Shown piece after piece: positions 7,946 to 16,284 of a stretch of 64,000 nucleotides of DNA. The stretch covers positions 1,922,001-1,986,000 of the forward strand of contig NZ_LT607755.1 in NCBI RefSeq assembly GCF_900090275.1. The letters run 5' to 3'. Position numbers and translations under genes: made by a program. Positions within the stretch are counted from its first letter, which is position 1. Each line of letters starts with the position of its first letter. This DNA is from Micromonospora zamorensis (GTDB lineage Bacteria; Actinomycetota; Actinomycetes; Mycobacteriales; Micromonosporaceae). The notes beneath the pieces are model-generated. The model made no database searches. It worked only from the letters and a program-made list of their open reading frames with translations, and was not told where the DNA came from.

Positions 7946-9148
7946 TCAGCCAGTCGCGGGGATTCGAGTAGCGCTGCGGGCGAGGGTGAGCACGAGGAGT
8001 GCAGCGATCGCGAAGCCTGCTGCCGTGAGCGGGAGGGCGCTCACTCCGGCGGTGGTGAGGATGGTGCCTCCTGTCGCGGCTCCGATGGATACCCCGAGGT
8101 AGGTGCCGGAAGTGTTCAGCGCCAAGGCTTGCCCGGAGACAGGACCGGCGAGGTGGTGCAGGCGGGCTTGGATTGCTGGCGAGTTCCAGAACGCCATACC
8201 GCCCCACAGCGTCGCTGCGACCAGCGCGAGCGGCAGTGGAGCGGGCCTGGCTGTCCAGAGCACCCAGAGCACGACCATCGCGGCGACGATCGTACCGATA
8301 CCGATCAACAGGGTTCGGTCTGCGCCGAGGCGGTCGGTGGCGATTCCACCGAGCCAGATGCCCGCGATGCCTGCGATTCCGGAGAGGCCGAATGCGAGTG
8401 CGCGTTGCTCAATGCCTGCTGTCGTGGTCGCGGACAGATATGGGGCGAGGTAGGTGAGCATCATCATCGAGCTGGTCATGAGCAGGCAGTTCGCCAGCAA
8501 CCCGAGTGAGATCTGAGCCCGCCGCAGGATGCGGAACTGATCGGCCAGCCGTGGCGCGCCGTCGGTTTCCTCGCAGCGGGGCAGGGTATCGAGCAAGAGG
8601 ATGAGGACGAGAGCACCGGCGATGGCCATCGTCGCGAAGGTGGCTCTCCATCCGAGGGTGCCGCCGATCCAGGTCCCGAACGGCACCCCGGCGGCGATCG
8701 ATCCGGTGACGCCGAGCGAGACGATGGCGATGTACCTGCCAACCTTCTGCGGTGGTGCGTGGCGTGCGGTGAACGCGAACAGCGCCGGGGTCATCGCCGC
8801 GGCCGCGAGCGCAGCAGCCACGCGCAGCGTCGTCAAGACCGCGAACGACTCCGTGGTCGCTGCGCCGATGTTCGCGGCGATGAAGACCAGTAACGCGGTC
8901 GTGAACAGTCTTCGGCGAGGCACGTCCGCGAGGACGACGGCTGTGACCGGTGCTGCGATGGCGACGCTCAGGGAAAACACGGTGATCAGTTGCCCGGCCT
9001 GGCCTTCGTTGACTTCCAGATGGGCCGCGAGTTCGGGCAGGACTCCGGCGATCACGTAGTCGTCGGTGTAGAGCACGAACGCGGCGGCGAGCAGCGTGAA
9101 CAACCAAGCAGGCGTACGCACCATTTCTCGGGAGGCTTGATGAGTCAT
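7946..9148 (-). CDS. MFS drug-efflux transporter (DHA1 type)
   Basis: 400 residues from ATG 9148 with about twelve hydrophobic helices. The start LLAAAFVLYTDDYVIAGVLP, with acidic residues in helix 1, and the loop 2-3 region (LADVPRRRLFTTALLVF) fit H+-coupled exporters of the AraJ/chloramphenicol-resistance group. The ATG overlaps the stop of the SGNH hydrolase gene by four bases (ATGA), so translation is coupled. It is the last gene of the tipA block and probably exports a toxic compound. The substrate cannot be read from the sequence. Confidence 0.85.
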   Translation of the reverse strand: MTHQASREMVRTPAWLFTLLAAAFVLYTDDYVIAGVLPELAAHLEVNEGQAGQLITVFSLSVAIAAPVTAVVLADVPRRRLFTTALLVFIAANIGAATTESFAVLTTLRVAAALAAAAMTPALFAFTARHAPPQKVGRYIAIVSLGVTGSIAAGVPFGTWIGGTLGWRATFATMAIAGALVLILLLDTLPRCEETDGAPRLADQFRILRRAQISLGLLANCLLMTSSMMMLTYLAPYLSATTTAGIEQRALAFGLSGIAGIAGIWLGGIATDRLGADRTLLIGIGTIVAAMVVLWVLWTARPAPLPLALVAATLWGGMAFWNSPAIQARLHHLAGPVSGQALALNTSGTYLGVSIGAATGGTILTTAGVSALPLTAAGFAIAALLVLTLARSATRIPATG

Positions 9149-9846
9149 CCGCTCGTGCGGTCCTGTTCGGGACGGACGGTCGCCGCGATCGTCTCCGCGA
9201 CGAGTCTGCTCGCGGCGGCGTCGAGGTGGACGCCGTCGCGGTGAGCCGTGACGCCTCGTTCGGTGACATCGAAGATGTCGATGAGAGGGAGGCTGTGCTG
9301 CTCGGCAACGCGACGCACGATCGGCGCGACCTCTCCCGCGACGATGCGTTCGGAAACGCCGCGGCGATTGGAGAACGCGACCGGCGGCGTCAGGAGGTAG
9401 ACGGTCGACCTGCGGTCGGCGCTGTAGCGGGCGGCGAAGTCGGCAAGTTCCGACTCGTACGCCTTCGCGTTCCAATTGTCGCCTCGTGCGTCATTCGTTC
9501 CCAGCATGATGAGGACGATGTCGGCGCGCGCTCCTAGAGACGCCTCGGCGAATCGGTTCGCGGCATAGGGCCAATCACCGTTGCGCTGAAGTGTGCGCCG
9601 ATTCAGTCCGTAGTTGAGCACCTGGTACCGGTCGCCGAGCATCTGGGCGAGCTGGGCCGGATAGGACCATCTGTTGCGGCCCTTGAGCAGCACACCTGCG
9701 CCATAGGTGTTGCTGTCGCCGATCGCCGCGACGGTGATCTTGCCGGCTGCCGGCCGCGGGACGGGAGGATGCATCGTCCGCCGGGCAGCGAAGGCGACGC
9801 CCCCGACGGTGAGGAGAAGGACGGCGGCGGTGATGAAGATCAGCAT
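9145..9846 (-). CDS. Membrane-anchored SGNH/GDSL hydrolase
   Basis: 233 residues with an N-terminal hydrophobic helix (residues 2-20), so probably anchored and facing outward. Block I GDSNTYG holds the nucleophile Ser45, GTND gives the oxyanion Asn, and DGVHLD gives Asp204 and His207, completing the SGNH set. Members are esterases, lipases or carbohydrate deacetylases. Its substrate is unknown. It lies between the GbsR/MarR-type regulator (7-base overlap) and the MFS exporter (4-base overlap) in a coupled operon. Confidence 0.85.
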   Translation of the reverse strand: MLIFITAAVLLLTVGGVAFAARRTMHPPVPRPAAGKITVAAIGDSNTYGAGVLLKGRNRWSYPAQLAQMLGDRYQVLNYGLNRRTLQRNGDWPYAANRFAEASLGARADIVLIMLGTNDARGDNWNAKAYESELADFAARYSADRRSTVYLLTPPVAFSNRRGVSERIVAGEVAPIVRRVAEQHSLPLIDIFDVTERGVTAHRDGVHLDAAASRLVAETIAATVRPEQDRTSG

Positions 9847-10304
9847 GAGCTTCCCTGTGTGTTCGTGCGCCGTTGCGGACGTTGGCGGAGGACTTGTTCG
9901 CCGGCGTCGACGTAGGACGTGAACAGGTCCGTGACGTCGCGAAGGCGGTCCGCCGCTTGAGCGTTCTCGGTGAGTTCCTCGGCAGCACGCAGCGTGCGGA
10001 TGAAGGTGCGAGTGCGCTGATGGCTGGCGGCGAGGAGCTGCTCAAATCCGCCGGCCGCCTCGATGAGGAAGCGACGACTGCCCGGGTGTGGGATCGTGCG
10101 GACCAATCCCCATGCCACGAGTTCGCGGATCGCCATGCTCACCGCGCTGGAGCTGAGCGACAGGGCGGCGCGCAATTGCTCGGAGCTGGACGCCTCACCG
10201 CGCAGCAGGAGGTAGCCATAGAGGCGTCCGGTGGCTCGAGAAAGCTGCCACCCGGCGAGCGTGTCGCCCATGGCGTTCACGAAATGCTCCTGATCCGGGG
10301 TCAC
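9840..10304 (-). CDS. GbsR/MarR-type winged-helix regulator
   Basis: 154 residues from GTG 10304. The winged helix is visible in LLLRGEASSSEQLRAALSLS and SAVSMAIRELVAWGLVR, followed by a basic wing (IPHPGSRRFL) and a helical dimerisation tail. The GTG overlaps the stop of the alpha/beta hydrolase gene in GTGA, showing coupling. Members of this family sense small molecules or osmolytes and usually regulate the neighbouring transporter, here the MFS exporter two genes downstream. Confidence 0.8.
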   Translation of the reverse strand: MTPDQEHFVNAMGDTLAGWQLSRATGRLYGYLLLRGEASSSEQLRAALSLSSSAVSMAIRELVAWGLVRTIPHPGSRRFLIEAAGGFEQLLAASHQRTRTFIRTLRAAEELTENAQAADRLRDVTDLFTSYVDAGEQVLRQRPQRRTNTQGSSC

Positions 10305-11134
10305 AGCGCGGTCCCCTCTGACCGCGTGGACAGGAGCCCCCAGCCCTCGAGGATCTCGAGGACGACGCGCGACACCGCCTCTGGTGCATCCCAGGTGACC
10401 ATGTGGCCAGCATTCGGGATGACGTGCTCGGTGACCATCTCGACCTCGGCCCACCGCGCCGTGGCCGTGGCGATGTTGCCCGTGCGATCCCGCTCGCCGC
10501 GAACGAGAGCGATCGGCACGGGGGAACGGTATGCGGGATCAGGCGTCACGAACGATGCGGTGGCTGCCCAGACATCGAGGAACCTGCGCTTGGGCATGCG
10601 AGCGAACACTGCCTCCGTACGAATGATCGCATCCGGGGACTCGGCCGAGGCCCGTGCCATCACCCGAGGGAGAACCCTCTCCGGAATCACGGAGAGCATG
10701 GGAGCGGCGATTCGGAGCGCGAATCGCTCGATCCACGAGAGCGGGCCGGCGTTCCACGCCGAGTCGAGGATGATCACCCCACCCACTCGCTCCGGGTGCT
10801 CCTGCGCGAACGCCTGCACAAGGTTGCCTCCGAGGGAATGCCCCACCAGTATCGGAGTGTCAACGCCGCACTCGGCCAGCAGCGCGCCGAGATCCTCGAG
10901 TGCATCGACGGCCGCGAATCGTACGCCGGCTCCGAGGGTCGACTGCCCGTGCCCACGGATATCCCAGACGATCACTCGGACACTGCGCTGGGCGAGTGAT
11001 GCCGCCAGCCCATCGAACATCGAATGGTCGACCCCTGCCCCGTGGGTGAGCACCACGGTGGGTGGGCCCACGCCCTGGTCCGCGAAAGCCACATTCGCAG
11101 TCGGGCGCGCGAGATGCCTGTCCAAGTTCACCAT
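10301..11134 (-). CDS. Alpha/beta-fold hydrolase
   Basis: 277 residues from ATG 11134; the frame is open further upstream, but that sequence is not coding-like. The HGxG oxyanion motif is HGAG (31-34), the nucleophile elbow is GHSLGG with Ser100, and the late histidine is in NAGHMVTWDAPEAV. The strand after the elbow and the cap region (190-230) are typical of esterases and lactonases. In this block it could hydrolyse an antibiotic or signal, but no specific substrate is indicated. About 270 bases without a gene separate it from the methyltransferase gene. Confidence 0.85.
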   Translation of the reverse strand: MVNLDRHLARPTANVAFADQGVGPPTVVLTHGAGVDHSMFDGLAASLAQRSVRVIVWDIRGHGQSTLGAGVRFAAVDALEDLGALLAECGVDTPILVGHSLGGNLVQAFAQEHPERVGGVIILDSAWNAGPLSWIERFALRIAAPMLSVIPERVLPRVMARASAESPDAIIRTEAVFARMPKRRFLDVWAATASFVTPDPAYRSPVPIALVRGERDRTGNIATATARWAEVEMVTEHVIPNAGHMVTWDAPEAVSRVVLEILEGWGLLSTRSEGTAL

Positions 11135-11405
11135 TCTCTGAATACGCGCAGATGCGCAACATGACGACGGCAGCGGAGAGCATCCTGTGTGAGCATCCCG
11201 AAAGCCGACTACCGCGTCATCGTGCGGCTTGGGGATGCGAGGGCTCGCGCCCACCATCGGGATCTGGGCCTCTTCGACTGGTGTGCTCATGCGGGCGGGG
11301 ACGGGCTGGGTTCGGGAATGTGCTGCCTTGACCCCCGAGTCCTGAGCGGGAGGTCGCTGACATCCTGGTGCGCCGCGATCACTGCTCTCAAGGACCATCG
11401 ACCCG

Positions 11406-12269
11406 TCATAGACGACCAACCTCGCGCAATCGGGAGTCCTGGTGCTCCCCGGTTTTGTGCTCGAAGAGGGCGATACCTGCGGTGACCGAGACGTTCAAGG
11501 ACTCCACGTTCGAAGCCATGGGGATCGAGTATCGGTATGTGGTCAGCGCATCCAGTTCACGCGACACTCCCTCGCGCTCACTGCCCATCGCGAGCGCGAG
11601 ACGTTCTCGCGCCCTGCGGATCGAACTCAGCGGTTCGACAGCATCGGCCGAGAGCGCGGCGAGCACGAGCCCTTCCTGCCGAATGAACTCGGCGCATTCC
11701 GCGCGAGTCGCGAGCACGACAGGGGTCGCGAACACCAATCCGCGACTGGCGCGGATCAGGCGGCGATCCCATATCGTGCGCAGGCCGCTGTCGACCAGCA
11801 CGATGCCCGCCGCGCCGAGCGCGCAGGCCGTCCGCGTGATCGCTCCGATGTTGCCGACGATCCGCACCCCGTCGAGGACGATGATGTCACCCGTCGTTCC
11901 GATCAGGTCGCGGAGTTGGGGACGTCTCGGTGCACGCGCCAGCGCAAAGACGCGCGAACGCTTCTGCTCCCCGAACAGCGTTCGCGCCACACTGTCGTCA
12001 AGGACGTAGCGCGGCACATCTGCATCGATGCCGGCGAACGTAGAAGGGTCGGCGGAGGCCGAGAGATACAGGCTGTCCACCTCGACCCCGCAGGCGACGG
12101 CCTGCTCGATGTTCTCCAGATCGTCGAGGACGAAGATGCTCGGTCTCTCGGAACGGTTGCGCAGCACGTCGGCGATGCGCCGAGCGACCGGGTGGCGTGT
12201 GCTGTCGATCGCCTGCACCGTCGCCGGTTCACGCGTCTCGCTCGCAATCGTCGCTGCCTCCATGCGCAC
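11406..12269 (-). CDS. tsr: Thiostrepton/nosiheptide-type 23S rRNA 2'-O-methyltransferase
   Basis: 287 residues of the SPOUT fold. Recognisable Tsr/NshR segments include LFGEQKRSRVFALARAPRRP, DIIVLDGVRIVGNIGAI, IVLVDSG, RRLIRASRGLVF, LAMGSEREG and SIPMASNVESLNVSVTAGIA; the last three form the knotted SAM site. Known members methylate the 2'-OH of A1067 (E. coli numbering) in 23S rRNA and block thiopeptide binding to the L11 region. Length matches the family (about 270). It lies 51 bases downstream of tipA on the same strand, so one thiopeptide-responsive transcript is likely. The symbol is by family resemblance; a general SpoU-type role is less likely. Confidence 0.88.
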   Translation of the reverse strand: MRMEAATIASETREPATVQAIDSTRHPVARRIADVLRNRSERPSIFVLDDLENIEQAVACGVEVDSLYLSASADPSTFAGIDADVPRYVLDDSVARTLFGEQKRSRVFALARAPRRPQLRDLIGTTGDIIVLDGVRIVGNIGAITRTACALGAAGIVLVDSGLRTIWDRRLIRASRGLVFATPVVLATRAECAEFIRQEGLVLAALSADAVEPLSSIRRARERLALAMGSEREGVSRELDALTTYRYSIPMASNVESLNVSVTAGIALFEHKTGEHQDSRLREVGRL

Positions 12270-12320
12270 AAGCGTGGGCCCTCACGCGACGTCAGGGTCA
12301 AGATGCGGGAGGGCGCGCGC

Positions 12321-13181
12321 CTACTCCCACCGAGCGTTGGCAGGATCGACGCCGTGGCGCAGCGCGTTTGCATCGATGACTTCGGAAAGCCACGAGGAAA
12401 GCTCTGGTTCTCGCGCGTCGAAGTAGGCGCTGAATCGTGCGTCCTGGACGTAGCGCTGTCCAAGGCACACCTGCATCGAATGGGTGCAGGCGAAGAGCTG
12501 ACCGATCATCTCTCGATGCTGCTCCGCCAGGTCATTGGCCTCATCGCTGCCGGGTGCGACACCAGAGCGCTTCGCTGCCGCGAGTTCCGAATACAGGGCA
12601 TCACCATCGGCCTGCATCCGTCTCCGGCCGTCCTCCGAGGACACCGCCGCGTTCCGCTCGAACTGCGCCCATTCGTCGGAGTCTCCCCAGCGTTCGCGCG
12701 CTTCTTCCGCCCAATCCTCACGCCAGCCCTGACCGAAGATCTCCGCCTGCTGCTGCGCGGTGAGCGTGGCTCCCGCCGTTCTCGATGCCAAGACCTGATC
12801 GACGGCGTCAGCCATCTGCCGAAGCCTGGTGATCCGCTCTTCGAGCAGTCGCCGTTGCTGCTGAAGCTGTTCCGTCTCGTCCACAGTGGGATCGTCTAGA
12901 AGCGCGGCAATCTTCGTCAGGGCGAACCCGAGTTCCTGGTAGACGAGCACTCGATGGATGCGCCCTACGTCTACGGCTGAATATGCCCGATACCCTCCCG
13001 GCGTGCGGCCTCGGGGCTGAACCAGACCGGCTGCATCCCAATGATGCAAAGTCCGCACGCTAACGCCAACAAGTGACGCCACATCACCGACCGTCAGTTC
13101 CTGCGACACCTGCTCAAGCGCTGCCTCATCGGTCTGGCCCCGGAGCCAAGGCGTCATCGACTCCGGCACGTTCATATCCAC
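12321..13181 (-). CDS. tipA: TipA-like MerR regulator with thiopeptide-binding TipAS domain
   Basis: 286 residues. A MerR HTH (VGDVASLVGVSVRTLHHWD, residues 31-49, then GYRAYSAVDVGRIHRVL) is followed by a coiled coil (about 95-130) and a TipAS-like domain: WREDWAEEARERWGDSDEWA and LFACTHSMQVCLGQRYV. TipAL of Streptomyces binds thiostrepton-class peptides covalently through a cysteine in the TipAS domain and activates its own promoter. Two cysteines (CTHSMQVC) lie in the equivalent region here. ATG 13181 is used; ATG at 13175 and 13157 are possible. Whether a short TipAS form is made from an internal start is not visible. Confidence 0.87.
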   Translation of the reverse strand: MDMNVPESMTPWLRGQTDEAALEQVSQELTVGDVASLVGVSVRTLHHWDAAGLVQPRGRTPGGYRAYSAVDVGRIHRVLVYQELGFALTKIAALLDDPTVDETEQLQQQRRLLEERITRLRQMADAVDQVLASRTAGATLTAQQQAEIFGQGWREDWAEEARERWGDSDEWAQFERNAAVSSEDGRRRMQADGDALYSELAAAKRSGVAPGSDEANDLAEQHREMIGQLFACTHSMQVCLGQRYVQDARFSAYFDAREPELSSWLSEVIDANALRHGVDPANARWE

Positions 13182-13265
13182 TCTCAGTTCCCTCCCGATC
13201 CGCGCTGCCTGAGGCCACTGCGCCCTCCTATTTTCCCATCCTCAACGTCGCTTCACAGCACCAGC

Positions 13266-13303
13266 CTGTTCCTATGAACAGACGCGCGCTACGTGTGCGT
13301 AGC
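13266..13303. promoter_or_regulatory. Twin perfect 16-bp palindromes upstream of tipA
   Basis: CTGTTC-CTAT-GAACAG occupies 13266-13281 and GCTACG-TGTG-CGTAGC occupies 13288-13303. Both are perfect 6-4-6 inverted repeats, centres 22 bp apart, 85-122 bp upstream of the tipA ATG. MerR-family proteins act on dyads inside promoters, so one of these is a candidate TipA operator. The two sequences differ from each other, so two different proteins may bind. Confidence 0.5.
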
Positions 13304-14140
13304 TGGGCCTGTCACATGCTGCGTGTTGCCGCGGGTCTCGTGCTCGAACGGGTCCTGTAGTTGCCCGTTCACCCCGTCATGCCTTCTCTCGTGGCAGCGA
13401 GCGTCGAGGCGACGGGTCGTGGCGACGGCGACGGCGAGTGACTCGACCGTCAAAGTCACCGGGTGATGCGATCCGACCGAAGCCTGGATCGGGCCGCTCC
13501 ACCGTCCCGAGCCGTTCCAGGCGGGCACCCGTGCCTCGGTGGCGATGCTGGCGCCGACTTCGTGCCCGTGCAGGGCTAAGGCGAGCAGAAGCCGTTCCAC
13601 CGACTCCCGGGGTGGGAAGAACCATTCGTTTCGTGGCCCGATTGAGGTGATCTCCAGCAGTGCGGTGGGTGGTTCCGTCGTGGCGGATCCGGTTCGCCAC
13701 ATCCGGTAGTCCGGGTTGTTGGGATACCACTGGTGCTGCTCGACGCCGTCCAGCATCCGGACGGTCACCGTGCCGACCGTCAGCGGCCCACCGTCGGCTG
13801 CGACCACGTTGGCCAGCGGGGACTGGGAGCGGTAGCGAAGCGCAGTGTCGGCGCGGCAGGACCGATGCTCGGCAATGGGATGTGGTGGTCGTCGAGGGCC
13901 GCGCAATGGTGTTCGCCCCGCGGGACGAGGTTCTCGACCGCGACCTGGCCGTGACAACTGCCGCAGTCCTGCCGCTCCAGCCGCTGGAACAGGTGCGGCA
14001 TCGGTGGGCCGAAGGTTCGTTCGTGGCGGTCGTAGCGGTCCAGCAGTGGAATCTTTCCTCGGCGGCTGTGATCCGGCGGATGATGCGGGCAAGGACAGCT
14101 ACCAGCTCCGGCCCGTCGAATCCTGTTCCACCGAAACCAG
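13289..14140 (-). pseudogene. Decayed hypothetical gene (multiple frameshifts)
   Basis: Coding-like segments lie in three successive minus-strand frames: GPELVAVLARIIRRITAAEE (about 14060-14120), then RYDRHERTFGPPMPHLFQRL and GSCHGQVAVENL, then the longest piece ending near 13290 with QWYPNNPDYRMWRTGSA and RNEWFFPPRESVERLLLALA. The middle part has a Cys/His cluster (CGSCH, HHC). At least two frameshifts separate the pieces. I do not recognise the family. It looks like a single gene of about 250 codons in decay. Confidence 0.45.
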
Positions 14141-14200
14141 TCTTCGGGCAGCGGTCACGTGCTCAGCTGCGTCAGATCCGGCAGGGCCCGAAAGCCATCG

Positions 14201-14470
14201 TCACCGTCTCCGCAGGAAGGCGTAGACGACCTTGTTGGAGGCGAATTCCGAGATGTTGACGAGGTCCCAGCCGAACTGGCCGAGGACCTCGGCGGCGGCA
14301 ACCGCCTCGCTGACCTTGTCGCCACCGATGCCGTGATGGGAGACCACCGCCAGCAGACGATAAGGGTACGTACGAAGATCCGCTTGGCCCTGCAGGACCG
14401 CCCGGGCGGTGACCATGCGGGTCCGGGTGATTTGCTCCGGGGTCTCTGCGGCGGCCATACCCGGCACCAT
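14201..14470 (-). CDS. Small conserved-looking hypothetical protein
   Basis: 89 residues with the closing motif GQFGWDLVNISEFASNKVVY followed by AFLRRR. A short Trp-containing segment before a beta-strand ending is typical of DUF4177-like small actinobacterial proteins; the comparison is from memory. ATG 14470 or 14458 (MAAAETPEQI) could be the start. It is divergent from the lipoprotein gene at 14524, with 53 bases between. Confidence 0.6.
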   Translation of the reverse strand: MVPGMAAAETPEQITRTRMVTARAVLQGQADLRTYPYRLLAVVSHHGIGGDKVSEAVAAAEVLGQFGWDLVNISEFASNKVVYAFLRRR

Positions 14471-14523
14471 AGTGGCTCGTCGCTCGGGCAGTCTGCCAGC
14501 TTCGCAGCCGGTATGTTCGAGAC

Positions 14524-15153
14524 GTGTCTGCGTCGGCCGGTGTTTCTCGTCTAGTCATGGCGCTCGTTGCGGTGCTCGCCACTGCCGCCTGTGACGGTGC
14601 CTCGGCTCCGGTGGGTGCGCCGACCGCCGGGCCGGCCACGAGCAGCGTTGTCCCCACCGCGCCCACCGCATCGGCCGGCCCCGTCTATCGCGCTCAGGAT
14701 CTGGAGTTGTGCAAGCGTACTGATCTTCGGCCGTTGGCGGAGTTGTCCCTGACGGTGGCCCGCACCGATCCGAAGCCGCCGCTGGGGCAGCCGGGTGCGG
14801 CGTGTCTGTTCGAGATGCGGACGAAGGACGGGCATCAGGCGAACCTGCGGGTGGAGGCGTCCACGCCGGTCAGCGAGCAGGAGGCTCGGCTGCTCTACCG
14901 GGCCACGGCGCAGGTGACGGTGATGACTCCAGCCGGCGGCATCACCGGTGTGGGCGACGAGGGCGAAGCCTTCACCAGGCGCTCCGAGCCCGGCTTCAAG
15001 TACGCCGAGTACATGGTCCGCGCGCGCACGGGCAACCTGGTGGTGAAGGTCTGGCTGGCCGTCGGCGGTGCTTCGTACGCCGCAACCGAAACACTCGCAT
15101 CGAAGGCGCTGACGTTGCTCAAGGCGACCCAGGCGGCCGTACCCACTGTGTGA
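14524..15153 (+). CDS. DUF3558-type secreted lipoprotein
   Basis: 209 residues from GTG 14524. The signal peptide SRLVMALVAVLATAAC ends in a lipobox with Cys23 as the lipidation site. A Ser/Thr/Ala/Pro-rich linker (about 25-55) leads to a globular domain (PVYRAQDLELC to the end) with a pair of cysteines (LELC, AACLFEM) likely to be disulfide-bonded. This is the plan of DUF3558 lipoproteins, common on actinobacterial surfaces and often near type VII secretion genes, as here. It converges with the WXG-like gene (12-base gap). Role unknown. Confidence 0.8.
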   Translation: MSASAGVSRLVMALVAVLATAACDGASAPVGAPTAGPATSSVVPTAPTASAGPVYRAQDLELCKRTDLRPLAELSLTVARTDPKPPLGQPGAACLFEMRTKDGHQANLRVEASTPVSEQEARLLYRATAQVTVMTPAGGITGVGDEGEAFTRRSEPGFKYAEYMVRARTGNLVVKVWLAVGGASYAATETLASKALTLLKATQAAVPTV

Positions 15154-15165
15154 TGCGCCCGTTGG

Positions 15166-15915
15166 TCATCCGCGGACGGCCTCGGGCCACCGCCCACCGG
15201 GTAGCTTCGAGTGGTCGCCGACCTGCGTGGCGATGTCTCGGATGTTGCCCAGCGCGTCGACGAAGCGCTGGCCGATGGTGAGCAGAATGTCCAGGCCGGC
15301 GGTGACGAGGTCTCCGACCGATTCGGCGAGGGTGGAGATGGCCCACGGTAGGTCGATGACAGTTGCCCCTTCGGACGCTGCCTGCGCCAGTTTGCCGACC
15401 AGCCCCGTGACGATCTTCGCGAGTTCGACGGCGTAGTCGACGTTCGCCTTGGCGATCGTGAACAGCCACTGGCTGATGAACTCCGACTTGAGGACGGACT
15501 CGTCGACTGCGGCTTTCTGCTTGAGTGCCTTGGCGTTGTAGGCACTCGCGGCGTCGCCGGTCCACTTGGGCAGGTTCTCGTTCGCTGGGTCGGTGGTGGC
15601 GGAAGAAAGGTCGGAGACCGGGGTCTTCACGTCGTTGACCCAGCGGAAGCTGACCTCGATCAGCGAGAGCACCGGCAGTTGATGCTCCAAGGCCTGCTCG
15701 ACGCGGTCGAGGACGGCGTTCAGTGCCGTTTTGGTGCTGTCCAGGCTGTGCTTGATCCACAAGAGTGCTGCGGGTCCGAGGAGCCACTTCCACTGCTGTA
15801 CCTGCTCGACGATCTCGTTGAACTTGGCGATCGCCGTGTCGATGCCGGCGCGGATGTGGTCGAACGCCTTGTTGAACGGTTCCCCGTACTCGAGATCAGT
15901 GGTGCCTGGCTGCAT
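15166..15915 (-). CDS. Long WXG100-like type VII secretion substrate
   Basis: 249 residues, mostly helical, with KWTGDAASAYNAKALKQKAAV at about 123-143 giving the W-x-G turn of WXG100/ESX proteins. There is no signal peptide. The N-terminal region has a hydrophobic segment (WKWLLGPAALLWI) and the C-terminus another helix pair (STLAESVGDLVTAGLDILL). Such long forms are exported by ESX-type systems or serve as chaperone-like partners. It is 42 bases downstream of the EspC-like gene, in one operon. Confidence 0.7.
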   Translation of the reverse strand: MQPGTTDLEYGEPFNKAFDHIRAGIDTAIAKFNEIVEQVQQWKWLLGPAALLWIKHSLDSTKTALNAVLDRVEQALEHQLPVLSLIEVSFRWVNDVKTPVSDLSSATTDPANENLPKWTGDAASAYNAKALKQKAAVDESVLKSEFISQWLFTIAKANVDYAVELAKIVTGLVGKLAQAASEGATVIDLPWAISTLAESVGDLVTAGLDILLTIGQRFVDALGNIRDIATQVGDHSKLPGGRWPEAVRG

Positions 15916-15957
15916 GTGGTGCTCCGTGCCCTCTCCGAACGTCGCGCGGTGGGGTCG

Positions 15958-16275
15958 CTAGGCCTTGTAGATCTTGTTGAGGTCGAGTGAGACGACCTCG
16001 TCGGCCCGGTCGTACTCGTCGGCGATATGCCGCAGGGCCTTGCCAACCTGTTCGAACTCGGTCACCGCCCCATTCAGGACGGCGACCATGAAGGTGTGGA
16101 AGTCCCTGTATGCCAGTGAGTGGATGAGGACGTTCGCGTCACCGATGAAGAAGGCCGACGGGTCGAGGTGCAGCTGCTCCGCGGCGACCTTGATGGCAGC
16201 TACCCGGTCCGACAGCGTCAGCCACTTAGCTCCCTCATCGCGTAGCGAGTCGGTGATGACGTTCAGTTCAGCCAT
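15958..16275 (-). CDS. EspC-like ESX secretion-associated protein
   Basis: 105 residues, all-helical, with the closing EYDRADEVVSLDLNKIY that resembles the C-terminal Y-x3-D/E-type export signal of type VII substrates. Length and helix pattern match the EspC/DUF2580 family. It lies 9 bases after the YbaB-like gene and before the WXG-like gene. It probably pairs with the WXG-like protein for export; the ESX machinery itself is not in this window. Confidence 0.75.
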   Translation of the reverse strand: MAELNVITDSLRDEGAKWLTLSDRVAAIKVAAEQLHLDPSAFFIGDANVLIHSLAYRDFHTFMVAVLNGAVTEFEQVGKALRHIADEYDRADEVVSLDLNKIYKA

Positions 16276-16284
16276 CTCACTGCC

